This document shows, piece by piece, positions 51,918 through 60,049 of a stretch of 64,000 nt of DNA; the stretch's first letter is position 1, and each line of letters starts with the position of its first letter. The DNA is from Evansella alkalicola (GTDB lineage Bacteria; Bacillota; Bacilli; Bacillales; Salisediminibacteriaceae). A model generated the notes under the pieces. It did not search any database. It had not been told where the DNA came from and saw only the letters and a program-made list of their open reading frames with translations. Made by a program: the position numbers and the translations under genes. The stretch covers positions 1 to 64,000 of the forward strand of contig NZ_JAHQCR010000075.1 in assembly GCF_019042735.1 (NCBI RefSeq). The letters are read 5' to 3'.

Positions 51918-52373
51918 ATGTCTACTTTTCATCCTTCCAAGCTATCAGTAACTGTCCAACCGCCAGCTACATTTTTCCAACCGATTGTAGCTAGAAAGTA
52001 CACCCTCACTCATTCTGATGATACTGGAGAATTGTTTTTAGATATTGGATTACTTTACAACGATAAGGCAATCGATATTACGATGCGTGATGAGGTGCTG
52101 GCAGAATGGCGAAGAGATGCAATTGGAACTTATCAATTAGTAGGAAAAGTCCTTGTTGACATTGGGGAAAATGATGAAAAAAAATCTAGATACAGATTTC
52201 AAATCTTCCGAAAGGAAATGGAGACGGCCATCAAAGGGATTGTAGTTGGAGACCGAAAATTATACAATTATTTTCCTTTCTTGTTGGACGCCCCGATTTT
52301 CATTCACTATGAATCTATATTTCCTCAGTATAATCAAGTGCTATACCATGGCACACCAAGACAGTATTTATAA
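51918..52373 (+). CDS. Staygreen-family protein
   Basis: A 151-residue protein. The ATG at 51918 lies after GGAGGTAATC; an in-frame ATG at 51906 overlaps the ribosome site. The segment RKYTLTHSDDTGELFLDIG and the following RDEVLAEWRRD match the conserved core of plant STAY-GREEN magnesium dechelatases and their bacterial homologues. VGKVLVDIG and FPFLLDAPIFIHYESIFP continue the domain. Bacterial members can act as Mg-dechelatases in vitro; in a non-photosynthetic Bacillaceae the true substrate is unknown. Monocistronic. Confidence 0.8.
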   Translation: MSTFHPSKLSVTVQPPATFFQPIVARKYTLTHSDDTGELFLDIGLLYNDKAIDITMRDEVLAEWRRDAIGTYQLVGKVLVDIGENDEKKSRYRFQIFRKEMETAIKGIVVGDRKLYNYFPFLLDAPIFIHYESIFPQYNQVLYHGTPRQYL

Positions 52374-52381
52374 ACAAATAA

Positions 52382-52419
52382 GATAGGGTTCTCGAAATTA
52401 TAGACGCGAGAACCCTATC
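52382..52419. terminator. Bidirectional terminator
   Basis: GATAGGGTTCTCG (52382-52394) pairs perfectly with CGAGAACCCTATC (52407-52419). It lies between the convergent staygreen (+) and LuxR (-) genes and shares GGTTCTC with the dispersed hairpin family. Confidence 0.8.
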
Positions 52420-52422
52420 CTG

Positions 52423-53898
52423 TTAAATTATTCCCTGACGTATTGCCCTTGCGACTGCTTCTGTTCGATTTCTGGCTTCCATCTTTTGCATGACTGTTGA
52501 AATATAATCTCTGACTGTATACTCGCTCAAGCTAAGTTCATGTGCAGCTTCAGTCGTAGACGCACCCTCGGCCATTAGTTTAAGCACTTCAATTTCCCGT
52601 CGAGAGAGATGGAAGGATTGCTTTTCATAACTATTATTTTGCTCCTTTTTATGAAACTTTGCTAATAATTCACCAGCAGATTTCCCGAATTTTGTTAGGG
52701 CAGTAAAGGTTTCCTGAGTTACTTTAAAATACTTATCGGGTCCTTGATCTAGGATGGCTGCCCCTAATAATCTATTATTTACTGATGTGTAAATAGGGGC
52801 TACTACTAGGGAACGCAGTTGGAATTGTTCAATATATTGCTTAGGAAAACTTAAATTTGCGTCCTCAATATAGAATGGCTGTATATAATTTAAGCTTTTC
52901 TTGAAAAGTCTTAAAATATTTAAGTTGTTAGCGATGATTGGTAAATTACTAATTTCTTCTGAAATACTTTGAACAGCTTGGTTATCAAATCTGTGTCCAA
53001 ACAGCCCCACTCCCATCTCTTCACTCATGGAGTATGAAAAGAGGGCGCATCTTTCAAAGGGAAGATAATTAACATAACCGGCTGTAATATGTTCCATAGC
53101 TTCATGATAATTGTTGGAATGAAGGAGGGTTTCATTAAACATAATGACAGAATCCTTCCAATGCTGTTCATCTTTTGTTTTTGTAAGTGTATCTTTTCCA
53201 TTCTCAAAAATTTGAAGTGCATATGTAACAAACGGGATTACTCTAGATGCATCATCATCAGTAACACAAATTAAAATGGTTATATCCTGATAAGGTATTG
53301 GCAAAACAGTATATATCTTTCTATCTTGATCCTCCATTTGGCGCAGCATTAATTCAGATAAGGCAAAAATTGAATTCGCTTTCAAAACATCGTTTTCTAG
53401 TAATAAATCTTGATCTGTATGATTAAACCATTTCTCTACGAAATAATACTTTTCCTTTTCGTGCTTTATGACGATAGCTCCCCATTCTATTTGTAACTGT
53501 CTCGAAGTTACAAGGTTCCTTAAGAAGTAATCAATTGAGAAAAAATGATGATACGGTAACTCCGTAATATCCTCACTGAGCTTTGTAAACAAATAGTGTA
53601 CAGCTTGATGATTTTGATAATAATGAGCTACTCGCTCTTGTAAAACTTTGTGGGCTGCATTCTCCAATAAGGTAATAACAAATCTATTGGTCTGAATAGA
53701 AATGTTATGTTGAGGCTTTTGCTGTAAATAGGTTATATTGTTTCCTATATCTTTCTCACTCTTTTCATCTGAAAAAAGAAATGCTGAAAAAAAGTTCATG
53801 GTTTCCTCTACATTTCTAGCTGACTTTCGACCTGTTTCCTGAAGATGGGATAGTATATTCTGCCACTCTTTTATTATCGCTTTTTCGTGGCCCTTCAT
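52423..53898 (-). CDS. LuxR-type regulator with GAF-like sensor region
   Basis: A 491-residue protein. I place the start at ATG 53898 (AGAAGGGA about 9 nt upstream); an earlier ATG at 53931 lacks a site. The N-terminal 240 residues are helical and have no known family. A GAF-like domain follows (about 255-400: ALFSYSMSEEMGVGLFGHRF, LRSLVVAPIYTSVNNRLLGAAILD). The C-terminus is a LuxR helix-turn-helix, LSRREIEVLKLMAEGASTTEAAHELSLSEYTVRDYI (in part). It probably senses a small molecule or redox signal. The target is unknown; the neighbours are a staygreen gene and an anchored protein. Confidence 0.78.
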   Translation of the reverse strand: MKGHEKAIIKEWQNILSHLQETGRKSARNVEETMNFFSAFLFSDEKSEKDIGNNITYLQQKPQHNISIQTNRFVITLLENAAHKVLQERVAHYYQNHQAVHYLFTKLSEDITELPYHHFFSIDYFLRNLVTSRQLQIEWGAIVIKHEKEKYYFVEKWFNHTDQDLLLENDVLKANSIFALSELMLRQMEDQDRKIYTVLPIPYQDITILICVTDDDASRVIPFVTYALQIFENGKDTLTKTKDEQHWKDSVIMFNETLLHSNNYHEAMEHITAGYVNYLPFERCALFSYSMSEEMGVGLFGHRFDNQAVQSISEEISNLPIIANNLNILRLFKKSLNYIQPFYIEDANLSFPKQYIEQFQLRSLVVAPIYTSVNNRLLGAAILDQGPDKYFKVTQETFTALTKFGKSAGELLAKFHKKEQNNSYEKQSFHLSRREIEVLKLMAEGASTTEAAHELSLSEYTVRDYISTVMQKMEARNRTEAVARAIRQGII

Positions 53899-54129
53899 AG
53901 TCTTTAATCCCTTCTGAAAGACCGTATACATTTGATTAGTTAATGTTAGAGAAATAACCCGTCACCCCTTCCATTACATGTGAATACATCATTTCTAGTT
54001 AATTATATAATATATGTCTTAATATTCAAACAATACTCAATATTCAGCATACACTAATTGCATTTAAGTATAGCTTTTTACATCTAGATTCTCTCTATCA
54101 GGTTCAAATAGATTAATGAACACAATTGG

Positions 54130-55218
54130 TTAATAAGAACCTCCCACTTTAACTGCCACTGTAGATGCAACAACAGTTTGACCCTCAATTAGAAGTTTAA
54201 TTTCTAACTCGCTTGAAGATTTTACTAGTGATGTTGACATCATCATAGATACGTAGAGGGTACCGTCTTTGGTAGGCCTAAATTCTAAGTCACCAACTCT
54301 TTCGCCTACTCGAACATAAACATTTTTTTCTGAGTCAGAATATGCAATAGGAGACCCATTCTGATAGAGCACAACTCTATAAGATTCCTGTGGATTTAGA
54401 TTTCTGATGATGATTCCTGCGTCAAGAAATGCTTCTTCTTTTAGGATATAGGCTTGTCCGTCTCCTTTTTCAAACGGTATCATTAAAGTTTTCCCAAGGG
54501 ACAATTCACGCGGTGGTGCTGTCCATGTAAATGGTTCGAGCATTGTACAATCCCCTTGAACTGTTGCTGTGTTATCGTCATTAACTGTCATCGTATCCTC
54601 ACAATCTAACTCTACAGAAAAGACATCCCTGTACTGTGTACCATATGTAGCGGATAGGGATCGCATCAGCTGATTGAACTGCGCTGGGGAAAAGTCTCGA
54701 TTCTCTGAGTAATATTGCTCTCTAGACTCCATCATTTCTTCTCTAATATACGTAATGTATTCTTTCACCTCTACAAGGTATGCAAGTTCTTGATCATTTA
54801 GGGGCGTACTGTACTCTATTGGCCGGAATTGAAGTGATTCACTATCAACGCCAGCAGTGATAAAGGTGATAGAATCACGAAATGGCGTGGCTGACGGGCC
54901 TAGTGCTGGATCAATATCATCCAAATAATATGGAACCCAACTCGTCATTTTATCAATTAGTTGGAGTTCTTGTAGTAACCTAATCAGCTCTCGTTTCTCC
55001 TCTTCTTCATTAAGATTTCCCTCAAGCAAACTATCAAGCAAATGGTCAGTTTCTATTATGATTGAGTATAAGTGATTTCGATATAAACTATACTGTCGTT
55101 CAGTTTCTTGATTTGCATTCTTGTTTTGAAAAAACCAAGTAGAAACGACTGAGACCAGGACAATGGCAAGAATAATCGTAAACTTTTTATATATGTTGAC
55201 GTTTGAATTACTTTCCAT
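54130..55218 (-). CDS. Signal-anchored extracytoplasmic protein, unknown
   Basis: A 362-residue protein starting at ATG 55218 after GGAGG. One N-terminal helix (FTIILAIVLVSVVSTWFF) anchors it. A helical region follows (about 35-190). The rest is beta-rich and carries two Cys (DCEDTM, GDCTML) that could form a disulfide, plus AYILKEEAFLDAGIII and VYVRVGERVGDLEF. It may be a sensor or surface protein. It is read in the same direction as the LuxR gene but about 230 bp of gap separates them. Confidence 0.55.
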   Translation of the reverse strand: MESNSNVNIYKKFTIILAIVLVSVVSTWFFQNKNANQETERQYSLYRNHLYSIIIETDHLLDSLLEGNLNEEEEKRELIRLLQELQLIDKMTSWVPYYLDDIDPALGPSATPFRDSITFITAGVDSESLQFRPIEYSTPLNDQELAYLVEVKEYITYIREEMMESREQYYSENRDFSPAQFNQLMRSLSATYGTQYRDVFSVELDCEDTMTVNDDNTATVQGDCTMLEPFTWTAPPRELSLGKTLMIPFEKGDGQAYILKEEAFLDAGIIIRNLNPQESYRVVLYQNGSPIAYSDSEKNVYVRVGERVGDLEFRPTKDGTLYVSMMMSTSLVKSSSELEIKLLIEGQTVVASTVAVKVGGSY

Positions 55219-55224
55219 ATTCAC

Positions 55225-55522
55225 TCCTCCTTACTTCTAAACATGATAAGTATTAATGTTGATTAACTTGAATACACAGAAAATTCTATCATAACTTGTG
55301 TAGTTTTAATCATGATCTATTATAATTGAGGCCTGTTACATGTAGGTAAAGTTTCTATGTGTTATTAAAATAGGAAAATAATACTAGTGAAAAATGGGTC
55401 TAACTCATACTGTAATATTTTGTAATTAGTAATATGATAGTTATATTATGTAAAAATAAATCATTAAAGCTTATCGAGATAAGACAAAGGTATTCTATGA
55501 TAATAGGAAAGGTGTTTTAAAA
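55225..55522. other. Intergenic region, 300 bp
   Basis: A/T-rich sequence between the divergent anchored-protein and TPR-lipoprotein genes. No hairpin, repeat or additional ORF stands out. It must hold both promoters; TATATTATG near 55441-55450 is one candidate -10 region. Confidence 0.35.
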
Positions 55523-56500
55523 ATGAATAAAATAAAATGTGGTTTATTATGTATTGTTACAGTTTTAATTTTTTCAGGTTGTAGTTTATTGACATCAATC
55601 ATTGACTCCGAAAACACATTGGAAATTAATAACCTAATTGATGAAGGGAACTTTACGGAAGCGTTAGTTTTAGTAGATGAATACATAGATAAAAAACCCA
55701 ATGATTCTTGGGGGTATGGTCAAAAAGGATATATTCTAAATGAACAAGATAATTTTGAAGAGGGCATTATTTTTCTAGACAAAGCCCTTGACTTAGATCC
55801 AGAAGATTACATATCTTTAAGTAATAAAAGTTGGGCTTTAAATGAATTAGGTAGATATCCAGAGTCGTTAGAAATTATTAATCAAGCACTTGAAATTGAA
55901 CCAGACGATTCGATACTACTGGTTAATAAAGGGAATGCGCTTATTGGTTTAGATAGGGATGAAGAGGCAATCGATATTTATAATCAGGCGATTGACTTAA
56001 ATCCTGAGGAAGAAGTTGCGTACTATGGAAGGGGCATGGCAAATTTTTATTTAGAGCAGTTTTTATATGCGGCACAAGATTTCTCTAAATACAATGAATT
56101 CGTTTCTGATGACCCCCTAAGTTATTGGTTTTTAGGTGAATCACACTATTATTTGAACAATTTTCAAGAGGCAATTGATGCATATGAACAAGTGATAGAA
56201 TTAGATGTGGATTTTGAATTCGAAACAGTATATATAGATAAAGCATATGCACATTTTTATTTAGAAGACTACGAAGGAGCAATTGTTGATTTTGAAAGCA
56301 TGTTAGATCTATATGCAAATGATGTTTCCTCATATTATGGACTAAGTATGTCATACTCTTCATTAAATAATGTGGATGAAGCGATTGCATATCTAAAAAA
56401 AGCAATTGAAGTAGATCCAGTAGTTTTAGAGCATGCTTTTTATGAAGAAGCTTTTACGAATCTACACGAAGTAGATGAATTTATTGAATTATTTCAATAA
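55523..56500 (+). CDS. TPR-repeat lipoprotein
   Basis: A 325-residue protein. A lipoprotein signal peptide (CGLLCIVTVLIFSGC, lipobox FSGC) is followed by about eight TPR units across residues 35-315, for example AYAHFYLEDYEGAIVDFE and SYSSLNNVDEAIAYLKKAIEVDP. Each has the small-large-aromatic TPR pattern. It probably scaffolds proteins at the outer face of the membrane. AAAGGTG precedes the ATG. Low G+C. Monocistronic with a strong hairpin. Confidence 0.85.
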   Translation: MNKIKCGLLCIVTVLIFSGCSLLTSIIDSENTLEINNLIDEGNFTEALVLVDEYIDKKPNDSWGYGQKGYILNEQDNFEEGIIFLDKALDLDPEDYISLSNKSWALNELGRYPESLEIINQALEIEPDDSILLVNKGNALIGLDRDEEAIDIYNQAIDLNPEEEVAYYGRGMANFYLEQFLYAAQDFSKYNEFVSDDPLSYWFLGESHYYLNNFQEAIDAYEQVIELDVDFEFETVYIDKAYAHFYLEDYEGAIVDFESMLDLYANDVSSYYGLSMSYSSLNNVDEAIAYLKKAIEVDPVVLEHAFYEEAFTNLHEVDEFIELFQ

Positions 56501-56508
56501 TAAAAACG

Positions 56509-56562
56509 GGGACGGTTCTAGCGTTTACAGACTGTAAACGCCAGAACCGTCCCTACGTTTTT
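56509..56562 (+). terminator. Hairpin of the GGGACGGTTCT family, T-run follows
   Basis: GGGACGGTTCT (56509-56519) and GCGTTTACAG pair with CTGTAAACGC and AGAACCGTCCC (to 56553), with one mismatch. TACGTTTTTTT follows. It ends the TPR lipoprotein gene. Confidence 0.85.
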
Positions 56563-56578
56563 TTGTATCAAGCATATT

Positions 56579-56594
56579 GTTTGTACGTACAAGT
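56579..56594. promoter_or_regulatory. AraR-like operator before the FGGY kinase
   Basis: TTGTACGTACAA (56581-56592) is a perfect 12-bp palindrome, within GTTTGTACGTACAAGT-like context. It closely resembles the ATTTGTAC half-site described for AraR of B. subtilis. It lies about 120 bp upstream of the FGGY kinase start and points to control by an arabinose-type repressor. No araR gene is in the window. Confidence 0.6.
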
Positions 56595-56713
56595 TGTAGT
56601 ATTGTAGATAATATATGGTGTTAATAAATATTCGAACAAAAGATACGTAAAAATTTTAGTTAAGATTACCATAAGTGGATACAACAATTACATATTATCG
56701 GAGGGGAATTTTG

Positions 56714-58315
56714 ATGAGTCTTGATGTAAATGTAAAAAACATGATTGTAGAAGGTAAAACAGCACTTGGAATTGAATTTGGGTCAACAAGAATTAAAGCG
56801 GTACTCATTGGTGAAGATAACACACCAATCGCATCTGGGAGCCATGATTGGGAAAACCGTCTTGAAAATAATATGTGGACCTATCACGTGGAGGACATTT
56901 GGAAGGGTTTACAAGACAGCTATCAAAAATTGGCTGCTGATGTAAAACAACAATATGATGTCACTTTAACGACAGTTGGTTCAATCGGATTTAGTGCCAT
57001 GATGCACGGTTATATGGTTTTTGATAAAAATGATGAACTACTCGTTCCATTCCGTACTTGGCGAAACAATTTGCAAGAGCAATCATCTAAAGCATTAACG
57101 GAGCTTTTCAATTACAATATCCCACAAAGGTGGAGCATAGCTCACCTGTATCAAGCTATCTTGAATCAAGAAGAGCATATTGCTAATATCAATTTTCAAA
57201 CAACACTAGCTGGTTATGTTCATTGGAAGCTCACTGGTGAGAAGGTACTTGGTGTTGGTGAAGCTTCTGGCGTTTTTCCAATTGACTTAAGCACGAAAGA
57301 TTATAACAAAACAATGATTCAGCAGTTTAATGAATTGGTTGAACCAAAGAACCTCCCTTGGAAGCTAGAAGATATTTTACCTGGCGTTTTAGTAGCAGGA
57401 GAAAAAGCTGGTAAGCTAACTGAAGAAGGGGCAAAGCTGTTAGATGTATCTGGAACACTTCAACCAGGCATTCCTTTATGTCCTCCAGAAGGTGATGCAG
57501 GTACTGGGATGGTTGCAACAAACAGTGTTGCACAACGTACTGGTAATGTTTCTGCAGGGACTTCGGCATTTGCTATGGTTGTTTTGGAAAAAGATTTGTC
57601 GAAAGTACATCCTGAAATTGACCTTGTCACAACACCGACTGGTAATCTCGTAGCGATGGCTCATTCCAACAACTGTTCTTCAGATTTGAACGCATGGGTA
57701 GGCTTATTTGAAGAGTTCACGGATGCAATGGGCTTTGAAGTAGATAAAAATAAATTGTTCGAAACACTATTTAAAAAGGCACTAGAAGGGGACGCTGATG
57801 GTGGTGGCCTATTATCATACGGCTACTTATCAGGTGAGCACATGACTCATTTCGAAGAAGGGCGTCCATTGTTTGCAAGATCGTCTGGAAGTAATTTCAA
57901 CCTAGCGAATTTCATGCGTACTCATTTATTTACGGCATTTGGTGCGATGAAAATTGGCATGGATATTCTTTTGAAAGAAGAAAAAGTGAAACTGGATGAA
58001 ATCCTTGGCCACGGTGGTTTATTTAAAACAGAAGGTGTGGGACAAAGCATTTTAGCCGCAGCCTTCAACGCTCCTGTTTCCGTCATGGAAACGGCTGGAG
58101 AAGGTGGTGCTTGGGGAATTGCCCTCCTTGCTTCTTATAGTGTAAATGGGGAAGAAGGGCAAACACTTGAGGATTACTTAAACAGCAAAGTATTTGCAGG
58201 GCAACAAGGGAAGAAAGTGGAGCCAGACCCTAAAGATGTGGCAGGGTTCGAGCAGTTTATGGAACGATACAAAAAAGGCTTAGCCATCGAAAGAGCAGCA
58301 GTAGAAAACCTGTAA
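56714..58315 (+). CDS. FGGY-family carbohydrate kinase (ribulokinase/xylulokinase-like)
   Basis: A 533-residue kinase. The ATG at 56714 follows GGAGGGG; the upstream in-frame ATG at 56675 has none. Visible motifs: GIEFGSTRIKAVLI (phosphate-1), GFSAMMHGYMVFD, EGDAGTGMVATNSVAQRTGNVSAGTSAF (in part), then GHGGLFKTEGVGQ and AGEGGAWGIALLASY (ATP site). The sugar is most likely a pentulose; the AraR-like operator upstream favours L-ribulose. It differs in sequence from the classical AraB of B. subtilis. No isomerase or transporter is adjacent. Monocistronic. Confidence 0.8.
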   Translation: MSLDVNVKNMIVEGKTALGIEFGSTRIKAVLIGEDNTPIASGSHDWENRLENNMWTYHVEDIWKGLQDSYQKLAADVKQQYDVTLTTVGSIGFSAMMHGYMVFDKNDELLVPFRTWRNNLQEQSSKALTELFNYNIPQRWSIAHLYQAILNQEEHIANINFQTTLAGYVHWKLTGEKVLGVGEASGVFPIDLSTKDYNKTMIQQFNELVEPKNLPWKLEDILPGVLVAGEKAGKLTEEGAKLLDVSGTLQPGIPLCPPEGDAGTGMVATNSVAQRTGNVSAGTSAFAMVVLEKDLSKVHPEIDLVTTPTGNLVAMAHSNNCSSDLNAWVGLFEEFTDAMGFEVDKNKLFETLFKKALEGDADGGGLLSYGYLSGEHMTHFEEGRPLFARSSGSNFNLANFMRTHLFTAFGAMKIGMDILLKEEKVKLDEILGHGGLFKTEGVGQSILAAAFNAPVSVMETAGEGGAWGIALLASYSVNGEEGQTLEDYLNSKVFAGQQGKKVEPDPKDVAGFEQFMERYKKGLAIERAAVENL

Positions 58316-58319
58316 ACAT

Positions 58320-58373
58320 AGGGACGGTTCTTGCGTTCACGTACGTGAACACAAGAATCGTCTATTTTTTTTA
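58320..58373 (+). terminator. Hairpin of the GGGACGGTTCT family after the FGGY kinase
   Basis: GACGGTTCTTG and GTTCACGTACGTGAAC (self-complementary core) with CAAGAATCGTC form an 18-20 bp stem ending at 58362; T8 follows. It belongs to the dispersed family with 29371, 50981 and 56509. Confidence 0.85.
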
Positions 58374-58404
58374 GCGAAATTATAAAGTATTGTAAGAATA
58401 TAGC

Positions 58405-59160
58405 TTGGTATCTCACGCGAGATTCTTAATTTAGTTCATTTTCGCGTTCGATAAGCAGTCTATCTCACGCGAGTTTCTTAATTTAGTTCATTTTCGCGTT
58501 CGATTAGCGGCCAATCTCACGTGAGATTCATACTTTAGCTCTTTTTCGCGTTCGATTAGCAGCCTATCTCACGTGAGATTCTAGATTTTGCACATTTTCG
58601 CGTTCGATTAGCAGCCTATCTCACGTGAGATTCTAGATTTTGCACATTTTCGCGTTCGATAAGCAGTCTATCTCACGCGAGATTCTTACTTTTACTCATT
58701 TTCGCGTTCGATAAGCAGTCTATCTCACGCGAGATTCTTACTTTTACTCATTTTCGCGTTCGATTAGCGGTCTATCTCACGCGAGATTCAAGATTTTGCA
58801 CATTTTCGCGTTCGATTAGCGGTCTATCTCACGCAAGATTCTTAATTTAGCTCATTTTCGCGTTCGATTAGCAGCCTATCTCACGCGAGATTCTAGATTT
58901 TGCACATTTTCGCGTTCGATAAGCAGTCAATCTCACGCGAGATTCTAGATTTTGCACATTTTCGCGTTCGATAAGCGGCCTAACTCACGCGAGATTCTTA
59001 CTTTTGCTCTATTTCGCGTTCGATTAGCACCTTATCTCACGCGAGTTTTTCACTTTTGCTCTATTTCGCGTTCGATAAGCAGCCTATCTCACGCGAGATT
59101 CTCCCTTTTGCACATTTTCGCGTTCGATTAGCAGTCAATCTCACGCGAGTTTCTCATCTC
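58405..59160. repeat. Tandem array D: 15 units of exactly 52 bp
   Basis: TCTCAC (ACTCAC in one unit) recurs at 58411, 58463, 58515 and on to 59139, 14 steps of exactly 52 bp. Unit parts: TCTCACGCGAGATTC (or CACGTG, giving the perfect palindrome TCTCACGTGAGA), a variable linker (ttaatttagctca or tagattttgcaca), then TTTTCGCGTTCGATTAGCAGCC. The two linker types alternate in blocks, showing duplication of multi-unit segments. Inverted relics of this family lie at 27.24-27.36 kb. Confidence 0.95.
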
Positions 59161-59230
59161 ACTATATAAAACAAGTGGTTATACTCCCTCCCCTTTACGT
59201 AAAGAATATTTAGAATATTATAAAAACTAA

Positions 59231-59260
59231 TTGACATGTTTCCAGGGACTGTGGAATAAT
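59231..59260 (+). promoter_or_regulatory. Promoter of the GntR-xsc operon
   Basis: TTGACA (59231-59236) and AATAAT (59255-59260) are 18 bp apart. About 45 bp separate the -10 from the GntR start. The following GTCTTAACTGGTTCGGAC has imperfect dyad symmetry and might be the operator. Confidence 0.55.
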
Positions 59261-59305
59261 ATGTCTTAACTGGTTCGGACGTCATGATGAGTTGGGAGGT
59301 GTTGT

Positions 59306-60025
59306 ATGAAGATACATCATTCCAATCCGCTCCCCCTCCATGTGCAGCTCAAGAATTGCTTGGAGGAACGCATTAAAGTTGGAGAATATAAAGAAAAAAT
59401 TCCAAGTGAACGGGAGCTGATGGATCATTTTAAAGTGAGTAGAGCTACTGTCAGGGAGGCGGTCTCCAATCTGGTAACGGAAGGGGTTTTAGAAAAAATA
59501 CGTGGGAAGGGAACCTATATTAGGAATGCTCCACCAATACAGGATTGGATTAATCGGTTGAATAGCTTAACAGATACGGTAAAAGAAACAGGACACATTC
59601 CTGGAGCAAAACTATTAGCAAATGAAATCATCATACCTGGGGAGAAACCTGTATCTGTTTTTCAGGAGAATCAATTATGTTTTATCGAAAGACTCCGTTA
59701 TGCATCAGATCAGCCACTTGCTATTGAAAAGCATTACTATCCAATAGAAATTGGGGAACGACTGCAAGCATTTAATTTAAACGAGGCAGTGATTTATGAT
59801 TTGTTGGAAAACGAGTTAGGAATTCGACTGTACGAAACGGACGAAGTCATTACGTGTAAGTCTGCTTCCCGAAAGGAATCGTCACTGTTGGAAGTTTCCG
59901 AAGGTACTAGTTTACTAGTGATGGAGAGAGTCCTTTACGACCAGTTTGGTAAAAAAATTGAGTTTTTAAGAAGTGTATATCGTCCTGATCTGTTTACCTT
60001 TAGAATTCATCGGAATAGATACTAA
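59306..60025 (+). CDS. GntR/HutC-family regulator with UTRA domain
   Basis: A 239-residue repressor. N-terminal winged helix: PLHVQLKNCLEERIKVGEY, IPSERELMDHFKVSRATVREAVSNLVTEGVLEKIRGKGTYI (in part). The C-terminal UTRA ligand domain (about 90-235) contains LCFIERLRYASDQPLAIEKHYYP and VIYDLLENELGI, followed by SLLVMERVLYD. GGGAGGTG precedes the ATG. It heads the xsc-TPP-BASS operon (next gene 25 bp away) and presumably responds to a sulfonate or a related intermediate. Confidence 0.88.
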   Translation: MKIHHSNPLPLHVQLKNCLEERIKVGEYKEKIPSERELMDHFKVSRATVREAVSNLVTEGVLEKIRGKGTYIRNAPPIQDWINRLNSLTDTVKETGHIPGAKLLANEIIIPGEKPVSVFQENQLCFIERLRYASDQPLAIEKHYYPIEIGERLQAFNLNEAVIYDLLENELGIRLYETDEVITCKSASRKESSLLEVSEGTSLLVMERVLYDQFGKKIEFLRSVYRPDLFTFRIHRNRY

Positions 60026-60049
60026 AAAAGAGAGGATTGTGATGGAAAT

